In this document: one piece after another, positions 18,312 through 27,133 of the stretch
How positions within the stretch are numbered: the first letter of the stretch is position 1
Layout of the letters: each line of letters begins with the position of its first letter
NCBI GenBank assembly: GCA_023391625.1
Contig: JAEWAN010000027.1
Location: forward strand, 123,139 to 187,138
Length of the DNA stretch: 64,000 nucleotides
Direction of reading: 5' to 3'
Source: Bacteroidota bacterium
GTDB lineage: Bacteria; Bacteroidota; Bacteroidia; Bacteroidales; Paludibacteraceae
Position numbers and translations under genes: made by a program
Notes under the pieces: generated by a model
What the model was told of the DNA's origin: nothing
Seen by the model: only the letters and a program-made list of their open reading frames with translations
Database searches by the model: none

Positions 18312-19793
18312 ATGAACTTCTTATCTTTTTTTGTACTTATCCCCGTATTGATGATGCTCGGGCTTTGGATAGCACGCAATATAAATCAAATACGCGCAGT
18401 GATGGTGACCGGAGCCTCAGCACTGCTGGCATTAGCCATTACCTTAGTATGCCTCTATCTGGGAGAACGGAATTCCGGAAATACAGCAGACATTCTTTTT
18501 AACTATACCCACGTATGGTATGCACCGCTCAACATTCATTATGCAATCGGAGTTGACGGTATCTCTGTTGTCATGCTGCTATTATCAGCCATCATTGTTT
18601 TCACCGGTACTTTTGCCTCCTGGAAAATGAACGTGCAAACCAAAGAATATTTCCTTTGGTTCTGCCTGTTGAGCGTGGGAGTTTTCGGATTCTTTATCTC
18701 ACTGGACTTGTTTACCATGTTCATGTTCTATGAAGTAGCTTTAATCCCTATGTATCTGCTTATCGGAGTATGGGGAAGCGGAAAAAAAGAATACTCAGCC
18801 ATGAAACTGACCCTTATGTTGATGGGAGGTTCTGCACTCATACTGATGGGTATCCTTGGAATTTATTTCGGTGCCGGAGCCACAACAATGAATATCACCG
18901 AACTTGCCCGGCTAGACATTCCTGTTGAAATGCAGCGAATCTTTTTCCCACTGACTTTCATCGGATTTGGCGTTTTAGGAGCTTTATTTCCATTCCACAC
19001 ATGGAGCCCTGACGGCCATGCCTCTGCTCCGACAGCCGTATCTATGTTACATGCAGGTGTATTAATGAAGCTGGGAGGATACGGTTGTTTCCGTATAGCC
19101 ATATATTTAATGCCGGAAGCAGCTAAAGAACAAGCTTGGATCTTCCTTATCCTGACCGCCATAGGTGTAGTATACGGAGCATTCTCTGCTTGTGTACAGA
19201 AAGACCTGAAATATATCAACGCATACTCTTCCGTATCACACTGTAGTTTGGTTCTTTTTGCCATTCTGATGATGACTCAGACTTCAAGCACCGGTGCTAT
19301 TTTGCAAATGCTTTCACATGGTCTGATGACAGCTCTTTTCTTTGCCCTGATCGGTATGATTTACGGCAGAACCCATACACGTGATATCCGTGAAATGAGC
19401 GGTTTGATGAAGGTTATGCCTTTCCTTTCCGTTTGTTATGTTATTGCAGGATTAGCAAACCTCGGTTTGCCCGGCTTAAGCGGATTCATTGCTGAAATGA
19501 CGATATTCGTCGGTTCTTTTGAAGTTAACGATACCTTCCACAGGGTACTGACTATTATAGCCACAACTTCTATCGTGATTACGGCCGTATATATTTTACG
19601 ACTGATAGGTAAGATATTATACGGTGAAGTGAAAAACGAAGAACACCTGAAACTTACGGATGCGACCTGGGACGAACGGTTTACATTGATATGCCTGATT
19701 GTAGCGATTGCTGGATTAGGATTGTTGCCATTCGGAGTCAGCAACATGATTAGCGACAGCGTACTGCCCGTAATATCACAATTAATGAATTAA
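18312..19793 (+). CDS. nuoM: NADH-quinone oxidoreductase subunit M
   Basis: This is a 493-residue antiporter-like membrane subunit. Signatures are FYEVALIPMYLLIG (proton-pathway Glu), LGALFPFHTWSPDGHASAPT and CVQKDLKYINAYSSVSH. It is 19 bases downstream of nuoL and forms one of three proton-pumping units with NuoL and NuoN. Confidence 0.96.
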   Translation: MNFLSFFVLIPVLMMLGLWIARNINQIRAVMVTGASALLALAITLVCLYLGERNSGNTADILFNYTHVWYAPLNIHYAIGVDGISVVMLLLSAIIVFTGTFASWKMNVQTKEYFLWFCLLSVGVFGFFISLDLFTMFMFYEVALIPMYLLIGVWGSGKKEYSAMKLTLMLMGGSALILMGILGIYFGAGATTMNITELARLDIPVEMQRIFFPLTFIGFGVLGALFPFHTWSPDGHASAPTAVSMLHAGVLMKLGGYGCFRIAIYLMPEAAKEQAWIFLILTAIGVVYGAFSACVQKDLKYINAYSSVSHCSLVLFAILMMTQTSSTGAILQMLSHGLMTALFFALIGMIYGRTHTRDIREMSGLMKVMPFLSVCYVIAGLANLGLPGLSGFIAEMTIFVGSFEVNDTFHRVLTIIATTSIVITAVYILRLIGKILYGEVKNEEHLKLTDATWDERFTLICLIVAIAGLGLLPFGVSNMISDSVLPVISQLMN

Positions 19794-19834
19794 CAGACTA
19801 AGAATTAAAGAAGAAGTTAAAAACGATACAGATT

Positions 19835-21262
19835 ATGGATTATAGTCAATTTCTGCATATGCGTCCGGAATTATCACTGATAGCAGTGATAGTGATCTTA
19901 TTTGTATATGATTTATTTGCGGGGGAAAAAGGACGTAAATATTTCCAGCCACTGGCTTGTATTTTACTACTCGCCCACATAATACTCAATATCATCCCGG
20001 CCAAGGAATCTGTTGAAACTTTTGGCGGCATGTACCAGTACACACCGGTGATGAGCATAGTGAAAAGTATTCTTTCCATAGGCACCCTGATTGCCGTAAT
20101 GCAATCTACAGCATGGCTTCAAAAAGAAGATACTAAACATAAAAGAGGTGAATATTATACACTGACTCTATTCACCCTGTTGGGAATGTTCTTCATGATA
20201 AGCTCCGGAAACTTCCTGATGTTTGTTATAGGTCTGGAACTTGCTTCTGTCCCTATGGCCTGCCTTGTGGCATTTGACAAATATAAACATCATTCTGCAG
20301 AAGCCGGAGCTAAGTACATTCTATCTGCAATGTTCTCCTCAGGGTTAATGATGTACGGAATTTCTTTTATTTACGGGACTACGGGCACGCTCTACTTTGA
20401 CGATGTGACTGCCGGATTAACAGGGACTCCACTACAAATAATGGCTTTGGTATTTTTCTTTGCCGGATTGGGCTTTAAGATATCACTGGTTCCTTTTCAT
20501 TTATGGACTGCTGATGTTTATGAAGGAGCACCTACTAATGTTACAGCCTACTTGTCTGTCATATCCAAAGGAGCTGCTGCATTTACTTTATTAATCATTT
20601 TCATCAAAGTATTTGCCCCTATGATAGAATTCTGGCAGGAAATGTTATTCTGGGTAATTATTGCCAGTATCACTGTGGCCAACCTTTTTGCAATACGCCA
20701 GAAAAACCTGAAACGCTTCTTTGCGTTCAGTAGTATTTCACAAGCAGGTTACCTGATGTTAGGCGTGATCGGAGGAAATGCCGTAGGAATGACATCTATG
20801 ATATTTTATACTTTGGTTTATATGGTTGCCAATTTAGGTATATTCGGAGTTATTTCGGCAATAGAACAAAAAACCGATGGAAAAGTAAATATGGATGATT
20901 ACAACGGACTGTACAAAACCAATCCTAAACTGACACTCATCATGACACTATCCCTGTTCTCTTTGGCCGGGATTCCGCCTTTTGCCGGATTTTTCAGTAA
21001 ATTCTTTATCTTCATGTCCGCATTCAGCGCAGGATTTAAAGTTCTGGTATTTATTGCCCTGATCAATACCGTCATTTCATTATATTATTACTTGCTGATT
21101 GTTAAAGCCATGTTCATCACTCCAAATGAACAGCCTATAGCTGCATTTAAAAGCGACAATTACATGAGACTTAGTCTTATCCTTTGTACAGCAGGAGTTC
21201 TTGCTATTGGAATTATAAGCAGTATTTATGACGGAATAAATCTTTTCGGATTCGGAATTTAA
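19835..21262 (+). CDS. nuoN: NADH-quinone oxidoreductase subunit N
   Basis: This 475-residue antiporter-like membrane subunit is the last gene of the operon. Family motifs are FVIGLELASVPMACL, FKISLVPFHLWTADVYEGAPT and KRFFAFSSISQAGYLMLG. A strong terminator follows 30 bases later, confirming that no nuoE, F or G lies downstream. Confidence 0.96.
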   Translation: MDYSQFLHMRPELSLIAVIVILFVYDLFAGEKGRKYFQPLACILLLAHIILNIIPAKESVETFGGMYQYTPVMSIVKSILSIGTLIAVMQSTAWLQKEDTKHKRGEYYTLTLFTLLGMFFMISSGNFLMFVIGLELASVPMACLVAFDKYKHHSAEAGAKYILSAMFSSGLMMYGISFIYGTTGTLYFDDVTAGLTGTPLQIMALVFFFAGLGFKISLVPFHLWTADVYEGAPTNVTAYLSVISKGAAAFTLLIIFIKVFAPMIEFWQEMLFWVIIASITVANLFAIRQKNLKRFFAFSSISQAGYLMLGVIGGNAVGMTSMIFYTLVYMVANLGIFGVISAIEQKTDGKVNMDDYNGLYKTNPKLTLIMTLSLFSLAGIPPFAGFFSKFFIFMSAFSAGFKVLVFIALINTVISLYYYLLIVKAMFITPNEQPIAAFKSDNYMRLSLILCTAGVLAIGIISSIYDGINLFGFGI

Positions 21263-21289
21263 GACAACAATTATCAAAACAATACAATA

Positions 21290-21332
21290 AAAAGGAAAGG
21301 CAGATTTCAAAAGAAGTCTGCCTTTCCCTTTT
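21290..21332 (+). terminator. Terminator of the nuo operon
   Basis: The stem AAAAGGAAAGGCAGA...TCTGCCTTTCCCTTTT has a small loop and a T-rich end, starting about 28 bases after the nuoN stop. Confidence 0.85.
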
Positions 21333-21372
21333 ACCCAAAATTTACAAAAGAAAGAATGAGGCCAAAAAACAA

Positions 21373-21407
21373 GGAGCTGTTTTACTATTTTCAAGTAAAA
21401 CAGCTCC
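21373..21407 (-). terminator. Terminator of ahpF
   Basis: The perfect 14-base arms GGAGCTGTTTTACT / AGTAAAACAGCTCC lie just beyond the ahpF stop on the minus strand and are followed, in that direction, by a T-rich tract (TTGTTTTTTGG). Confidence 0.8.
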
Positions 21408-21427
21408 CCTCAAAGAAATCAATTATA

Positions 21428-22981
21428 TCAATTCAAAACACCTCTTATTCTATCGTCAAAAGCAGAAAGAGCAGCTTTAGCTCCCTCACCCATAGAAATG
21501 ATTATTTGTTTATAAGGAACTGTAGATACATCGCCCGCAGCATATACGCCCGGTACATTCGTACGGCAATTTGCATCTACCACAATTTCACCGATACGGT
21601 TCGTTTCAACCACTTCTTTAAAGACCCCACTATTGGCCATCAAACCTATCTGAACAAAAACTCCATCCAAATTCATTGTCTTTTCTTCACCGGTCTGTCT
21701 ATCTTTCCACTGTATAGCAACTACTTTGCCGTTTTCACCCACAATTTTTGTTGTCTGCGAACTTAAATGTACTTCTACATTCGGTAAACTATACAGTTTC
21801 TCCTGCAATACCTTATCGGCTTTCAACTCATCCAAAAATTCAAAAACAGTTATTTTTGAACAGATTCCGGCCAGGTCAATAGCAGCCTCGATACCGGAAT
21901 TTCCACCACCTACCACCGCTACATGTTTATTTTTATAAAAAGGCCCGTCGCAATGAGGACAGAAAGCAACACCTTTACCTATGTATTCGCTTTCACCCTC
22001 TACATTTAATTTACGCCAGCTGGCTCCGGTGGCAATAATCAAAGCTGAAGCAACAAACACTTCTCCTCCTTGCACGGATACCACTTTATTTTTCCCGTCA
22101 AGTTCTACCTTTTCCACTTTCCGGTTATCCAGTATGTCAATGGAGTATTTCTGCATATGTTTCTTCAAATCATTTGCCAACTGGTCTCCGGTAGTATGAG
22201 GCACGGAAATGAGATTTTCAATTCCTACCGTTTCCTTCACCTGCCCACCTATACGTTCAGCCAAAACCGCAACTTTCAACCCTTTACGGGCAGAATAAAT
22301 GGCTGCAGACGACCCGGCAGGTCCTCCACCTACCACCAAGACATCATACTCTTTAGGGGTATGATCGGCAACAATCGGTTGAGTACCGTATTTAGCTTCC
22401 AGTTTTGCCAACAATTCTCCAAAATCAGCCCGTCCGGAATGTATAAACTCCCCATCGGCATACACCGCCGGGACACCCTGTATTTTCAGGCGATTCACCT
22501 CCTCTTCATTGATAGCTCCATCTACAATTTCATGACGGATATTAGGGTTAAGCACCGTCATCAGATTGAAAGCTTGAGCCACATCCGGACAATTAGTACA
22601 AGTCAGCGACACATAAGTAGTGATGTTGATATTCCCCTGCAATGACTTCACCCGATTTTGAATGAATTCATCCGGAAAATTTTTCCCTTTACCATCACAA
22701 TTCAAAATGGCCAGTAATAAAGTAGAAAATTCATGTCCGTTAGGAACCGCTCTAAACTTTATTCCTGTTTTTACACCATCTTTCACAATGTAGAATTCAA
22801 GGCTTGCCCCCTCATTTACCTGACATTCTATCTTATCAGAACAAGAAGCGACATCTTCCAGCAATTCTACCAGCTCATTACGGCTTTCATGACTTGCAGA
22901 CACATATACATCCAGTATATATGAAGAAGAAAGCTGTGAAAATATAGTTTTTACCTGATCTTTTAATGATGTATCTAACAT
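21428..22981 (-). CDS. ahpF: Alkyl hydroperoxide reductase subunit F
   Basis: The 517-residue flavoprotein reduces AhpC with NADH. It has an N-terminal double thioredoxin-like domain with CTNC redox cysteines (near residue 130), an FAD-binding GGGPAGSSA near 217, the second redox pair CPHCDG near 340, an NAD-binding GGGNSG and C-terminal AAGDVSTVPYKQI. It lies downstream of ahpC, separated by a hairpin that may lower its expression relative to ahpC. Confidence 0.97.
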   Translation of the reverse strand: MLDTSLKDQVKTIFSQLSSSYILDVYVSASHESRNELVELLEDVASCSDKIECQVNEGASLEFYIVKDGVKTGIKFRAVPNGHEFSTLLLAILNCDGKGKNFPDEFIQNRVKSLQGNINITTYVSLTCTNCPDVAQAFNLMTVLNPNIRHEIVDGAINEEEVNRLKIQGVPAVYADGEFIHSGRADFGELLAKLEAKYGTQPIVADHTPKEYDVLVVGGGPAGSSAAIYSARKGLKVAVLAERIGGQVKETVGIENLISVPHTTGDQLANDLKKHMQKYSIDILDNRKVEKVELDGKNKVVSVQGGEVFVASALIIATGASWRKLNVEGESEYIGKGVAFCPHCDGPFYKNKHVAVVGGGNSGIEAAIDLAGICSKITVFEFLDELKADKVLQEKLYSLPNVEVHLSSQTTKIVGENGKVVAIQWKDRQTGEEKTMNLDGVFVQIGLMANSGVFKEVVETNRIGEIVVDANCRTNVPGVYAAGDVSTVPYKQIIISMGEGAKAALSAFDDRIRGVLN

Positions 22982-23002
22982 AATAAGTTCTATTTTTAGA
23001 AA

Positions 23003-23036
23003 AACGGAGTTAAAAGCCCTGGCCTCTAACTCCGCT
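23003..23036 (-). terminator. Hairpin between ahpC and ahpF (likely partial terminator)
   Basis: Arms CGGAGTTA / TAACTCCG enclose a 14-base loop, and on the minus strand they are followed by TTTTTC. Its place inside the two-gene unit suggests attenuation, so that more ahpC than ahpF mRNA is made. Confidence 0.6.
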
Positions 23037-23066
23037 GACTATCTTTTGTTATTTACTATTATCTGT

Positions 23067-23633
23067 TTAGATTTTACCAACTAAGTCAATGCCAGGTTTC
23101 AAAGTACTGTCACCTTTTTTCCACTTAGCAGGACAAACTTCATTTGGATGTTCTGCCACAAAAATAGCAGCTTCCGCCTTACGAAGCAATTCAGATGCAT
23201 TACGTCCTATACCGTTATCATGTACTTCGCATACTTTAATCTGACCTTCCGGATTGAAAAGGAAAGTTCCACGATAAGCAAGACCTTCTTCTTCAATATA
23301 AACTCCCAAAGCACGTGAAAGTGCTCCGGTAGGATCAGCCAACATTGGATATTTTATCTTTTTAATGCTGTCTGAAGCATCATGCCATGCTTTATGTACA
23401 AAATGAGTATCTGTGCTCACTGAATAAATTTCAACTCCAAGTTCCTGAAATTTAGCATAATTTTCAGCCATATCTTCCAATTCCGTAGGACAAACAAATG
23501 TAAAGTCTGCCGGATAGAAGAAAAATACTCCCCATTTACCTTTCACATCTTGATCTGTGATAGTTTTAAACTCACCGTTATGATAAGCGTTTACTTTAAA
23601 CTCCGGAATGTAAGAATTAATAATTGGTGTCAT
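23067..23633 (-). CDS. ahpC: Alkyl hydroperoxide reductase subunit C (typical 2-Cys peroxiredoxin)
   Basis: This 188-residue peroxidase contains the peroxidatic cysteine motif FTFVCPTE near residue 47 and the resolving cysteine in NEVCPAKW near 167. It removes H2O2 and organic peroxides in the cytoplasm with AhpF as reductant. Expression is probably peroxide-induced (OxyR in Bacteroides), but no OxyR site was identified here. Confidence 0.98.
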   Translation of the reverse strand: MTPIINSYIPEFKVNAYHNGEFKTITDQDVKGKWGVFFFYPADFTFVCPTELEDMAENYAKFQELGVEIYSVSTDTHFVHKAWHDASDSIKKIKYPMLADPTGALSRALGVYIEEEGLAYRGTFLFNPEGQIKVCEVHDNGIGRNASELLRKAEAAIFVAEHPNEVCPAKWKKGDSTLKPGIDLVGKI

Positions 23634-24112
23634 AATTCTAATTATTTTAATTTGTTAAACTTTATTATTCTTGTTATTTGTAACAATTACAAAAATATAA
23701 ACATTACATAATATATGCAAGTTTTTTTACTTTTTTTATTATTCTATTTTTCAAAAAAAGCAGTAAAACACTAATAATCTATCACTTACACATCAGTAAA
23801 GGTAATGAAAATATTTTTTATTATTCTGTTATTTATCAAATAAAAACAACTATTAAGAGCTCTTATAAGATAAAATAGAAAGGCAACACTAATTTTAAAA
23901 TAAACATAAGAACTAATGACCCACAAGATATTTTACCATTCAGAACAGAAAATAAGAAGGCAAGATATCTATACACATATAATATTAAGGTCTGAATTAT
24001 TTTCTATTTACAGAAGTAATGATAAAACCAAATGATAAGGAAATACTTTCCCCCTCAAAAAAACGGGAAAAGCATATAGCCTTCCCCGTTTCGGATGAAA
24101 AAACAATTATAA
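23634..24112. other. AT-rich intergenic region upstream of ahpC
   Basis: About 480 bases without a credible ORF. The part next to ahpC must carry its promoter. The far end (24061-24091) is the terminator of the GH43 gene. The middle shows only AT-rich sequence. Confidence 0.6.
24058..24091 (-). terminator. Terminator of the distal GH43 gene
   Basis: Arms AAACGGGAAAAGC / GCCTTCCCCGTTT pair with two G-U wobbles on the minus-strand RNA and are followed by a run of T, about 20 bases after the stop codon. Confidence 0.75.
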
Positions 24113-25210
24113 TTAAAAAGAAATTTTCTGCTCCGTAGTTACTGGACCCAGAACGCTTAACTTGCCGTGTTCATCAATTTCCAATTTATCAACAAAAACA
24201 ACCCGGTCTGCACCCGTCTTCTCAGTCCGCCCATGGTATACACAATATTTATCACCATTAGGTAAAGTAAATACCATATTATGGCCAGTCCCTGTAACAT
24301 CACCTCCGAATTCTGTGTTTTTTTGAAGAACCGGATTATTTTCTGCTTTTTGAAATGGCCCCAAAGGATTATCCGCAGTAGCATAACCTACGGCATAATA
24401 CTGTCCCCCAAAGAAATTTCCGGAATACATCATGTAATAGGTGTCTCCTTCTTTCATCATAAAAGATCCCTCCGTCCAACGCCGATTTACTTCATGAGCC
24501 GTAACCGAACGGCTTTCCCATTCAGCCTGTTTATCGTCTAAAGCTACCGGAGGACGTAAAAGCAATACGGGCTCACCTATGATACCTGAAAAATCGGGTT
24601 CCAGCTCCACGCCATAAATCCAGCTTTCCTCTATTTCGTCATACCATCCTTTTGCTCTGGCCCAGTCTGCTATCTCACTTTCAACCGGATGTTTATAACA
24701 ACAACGGGAATAATACAAATAAACTTTACCGTTTTCATCGTCAAACCAAAGATTAGCATCTATCACCGGATAACCCGGGTCAAAAACAGGACGGTTATAC
24801 ATATCGGTAAAAGGGCCTGTAGGATTATCTGCTACGGCTACCCCTATACGAAAGATCTCCAGTTCATCCGTTGGATTTTCTTTCCAGTTGGCACTGAAAA
24901 AAAGATAATACTTACCGTCCCGTTCATACACTTCCGGAGCCCAGAAACAGTCAAGCGCCCAAGATTCCGGAGTTGCTCCCTGATACACAATACCCTCATC
25001 TTTCCAATCAACCAAATCGTCAGAAGAGTAAGCACGGAATCCCTGTTCCCCACTTGTTCCGTACAAATAAAATTTTCCGTCCGAAGCTGGCAAGATAAAC
25101 GGATCGCCCAAACTCACATTCAACGGATTAGAATAGGTTATCGTCGTCTTCTTTTTGACACATGCAGTCCAACCTATTATTACTATCAGCAAAAACAAAA
25201 GCTTTTTCAT
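24113..25210 (-). CDS. Glycoside hydrolase family 43 lipoprotein
   Basis: The 365-residue protein has a lipoprotein signal (Cys17 in GWTAC) and a five-bladed beta-propeller GH43 domain. The three catalytic acids are visible: Asp36 in GDPFIL (base), the Asp in VIDANLWF near 150 (pKa modulator) and the Glu in WTEGSFMM near 243 (acid). GTGHNM is also conserved. GH43 enzymes cut arabinose- or xylose-containing glycans; the exact linkage cannot be read from sequence. The coding start lies only ~36 bases from the mobile element's left edge, so its original upstream region, and possibly its operon partners, were displaced. Confidence 0.9.
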   Translation of the reverse strand: MKKLLFLLIVIIGWTACVKKKTTITYSNPLNVSLGDPFILPASDGKFYLYGTSGEQGFRAYSSDDLVDWKDEGIVYQGATPESWALDCFWAPEVYERDGKYYLFFSANWKENPTDELEIFRIGVAVADNPTGPFTDMYNRPVFDPGYPVIDANLWFDDENGKVYLYYSRCCYKHPVESEIADWARAKGWYDEIEESWIYGVELEPDFSGIIGEPVLLLRPPVALDDKQAEWESRSVTAHEVNRRWTEGSFMMKEGDTYYMMYSGNFFGGQYYAVGYATADNPLGPFQKAENNPVLQKNTEFGGDVTGTGHNMVFTLPNGDKYCVYHGRTEKTGADRVVFVDKLEIDEHGKLSVLGPVTTEQKISF

Positions 25211-25257
25211 AATACTGTTATTTCAAAATAAACACATAGCGAAAAAGTAAATTTGGG

Positions 25258-25300
25258 CAAAGCGTAGCTAATTAGCTGATAGAGCGTTCGTTACGCTTTG
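25258..25300. repeat. Inverted repeat at the left end of the element
   Basis: CAAAGCGTA (25258-25266) and TACGCTTTG (25292-25300) form an inverted repeat with a second small palindrome (TAGCTAATTAGCT) inside. It lies just within the proposed left att core and may be part of the recombination site or a terminator that shields the element. Confidence 0.5.
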
Positions 25301-25492
25301 TTTTTCAATGGGACAGAGCCAACGAAATACCACCTCGAAGCCAAACGGTGCAGAAGTTCAGTTACCACCTCATTACTCCCGTAATGGGTGCAGATTTCTT
25401 GCTAAACAGTTCTGTTTCTGCGTTTTGCGTCGATTTGCATAGTTGTCGGTAACTCACTAATAACTAATTTTGTAACCAAAAAAGGAGTGAGT

Positions 25493-26725
25493 ATGCGAAG
25501 TACATTCAAGGTATTATTTTACGTGAAGAAAGGCAGCGAGAAGCCGAACGCCAACCTGCCTCTGATGTGCCGTATCACGGTGGACGGCGAGATTAAACAG
25601 TTCAGTTGCAAGATGGACGTTCCCCCACGCTTGTGGGACGTGAAGAACAGCCGTGCTTCGGGCAAGAGCGTCGAAGCGCAGAGAATCAACCTTGCGGTAG
25701 ATAAAATCCGTGTGGATGTAAACCGCCGTTATCAAGAACTGATGCAGACGGACGGTTATGTTACCGCCGCCAAACTCAAAGACGCCTATCTCGGTATCGG
25801 CGTCAAGCAGGAAACCTTGCTGAAGCTGTTCGAGCAGCACAACGCCGAGTTTGAGAAGAAAGTCGGGCACAGCAGGGCGCAGGGGACATTTACCCGTTAT
25901 CGGACGGTCTGTAACCACATTCGGGAGTTCCTGCCCCATGCCTACAAGCGTGAGGACATCCCGTTAAAGGAACTCAACCTCACATTCATCAACGATTTCG
26001 AGTATTTTTTACGCACGGAGAAGAAATGCCGTACCAATACCGTGTGGGGCTACATGATTGTGTTGAAACACATCGTTTCCATTGCGAGGAACGACGGGCG
26101 TTTGCCGTTCAACCCCTTTGCGGGATATATCAACTCTCCCGAAAGCGTGGATAGGGGCTACCTCATCCAAACGGAGATACAGACGCTCATGGACGCACCG
26201 ATGAAGAACGCCACCCACGAGCTTGTACGGGACTTGTTCGTCTTTTCCGTGTTCACGGGTTTGGCGTATTCGGACGTGAAGAACCTCACCACCGACCGCC
26301 TGCAAACATTCTTCGATGGCAACCTGTGGATAATCACACGAAGAAAGAAGACCAACACCGAATCGAACATCCGTCTTTTGGACGTTCCCAAACGTATCAT
26401 CGAAAAGTACAAGGGACTGGCAAGGGACGGTCATGTTTTCCCCGTTCCGAGCAACGGCAGTTGCAACAAGATACTTAAAGAGATAGGCAGACAGTGCGGT
26501 TTCAAGGTACGTTTGACCTACCATGTTGCACGCCACACGAACGCCACGACCGTGCTTTTGTCGCACGGCGTACCCATTGAAACCGTTAGCAGGCTTCTCG
26601 GTCACACTAACATAAAGACCACCCAGATTTACGCCAAAATCACCGCCCAGAAGATAAGTCAGGACATGGAAGACTTGTCGCACAAGTTGGAGGATATGGA
26701 GAAGAATATTTGCCGAGCCATTTAG
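25493..26725 (+). CDS. int: Tyrosine recombinase / integrase, IntDOT-like
   Basis: Start ATG 25493 is preceded by AAAGGAG with 5-base spacing; the in-frame GTG at 25487 is less likely. The 410-residue protein has an N-terminal arm-binding domain, a SAM-like core-binding domain (about 105-205) and a C-terminal catalytic domain. Catalytic residues are His344 and Arg347 (HVARH), the His of LGHTNIKTT and nucleophile Tyr380 (QIYAKI). At the box I position the usual Arg is Ala258 (TGLAYSD); loss of this Arg is known for the CTnDOT integrase group. It should catalyse integration and excision of the element. Confidence 0.93.
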   Translation: MRSTFKVLFYVKKGSEKPNANLPLMCRITVDGEIKQFSCKMDVPPRLWDVKNSRASGKSVEAQRINLAVDKIRVDVNRRYQELMQTDGYVTAAKLKDAYLGIGVKQETLLKLFEQHNAEFEKKVGHSRAQGTFTRYRTVCNHIREFLPHAYKREDIPLKELNLTFINDFEYFLRTEKKCRTNTVWGYMIVLKHIVSIARNDGRLPFNPFAGYINSPESVDRGYLIQTEIQTLMDAPMKNATHELVRDLFVFSVFTGLAYSDVKNLTTDRLQTFFDGNLWIITRRKKTNTESNIRLLDVPKRIIEKYKGLARDGHVFPVPSNGSCNKILKEIGRQCGFKVRLTYHVARHTNATTVLLSHGVPIETVSRLLGHTNIKTTQIYAKITAQKISQDMEDLSHKLEDMEKNICRAI

Positions 26726-26746
26726 TCACCTTAAAACAGCATACCG

Positions 26747-27133
26747 ATGAAAGGAGAAAGGAACATTATCACGATGGACGGGCAGGGCAATATCTCCCTG
26801 CCAACCGATATAGGCGCAACCGCCATGACCGAGTGGGAAATCTGCGAACTGTTCGGGGTTATCGCCCCGACGGTTCGGGCTGGGATAAAGGCTCTCTGCA
26901 AAAGCGGAGTTTTGAGCCTATATGACATAAGGCGCATTATCCGCATATCGGACAGATACAGCGCGGAGGTTTACAATCTCGAAACGATAGCCGCCCTCGC
27001 TTTCCGTATCGAATCATTCGGGGCGGCGAAAGTCCGCAAGGCATTATTAAAGAGGATTATACACGGGCGAAAAGAGAACAGCATGATTTTTCTTTCGCTG
27101 AATGTCGGCAGTCAAGCAGTCATATCGTCATGA
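26747..27133 (+). CDS. Small winged-helix protein resembling the RhuM N-terminus
   Basis: This 128-residue ORF directly follows int (21-base gap). It contains a predicted helix-turn-helix (MTEWEICELFGVIAPTVRAG) and the segment YNLETIAALAFRIESFGAAK, which resembles the YNLDMIIAxGYRVxS block of RhuM-type proteins found on mobile elements. A DNA-binding role in control of excision or mobilisation is plausible but not shown. Base composition matches int and mob, so it belongs to the element's core. Confidence 0.7.
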   Translation: MKGERNIITMDGQGNISLPTDIGATAMTEWEICELFGVIAPTVRAGIKALCKSGVLSLYDIRRIIRISDRYSAEVYNLETIAALAFRIESFGAAKVRKALLKRIIHGRKENSMIFLSLNVGSQAVISS

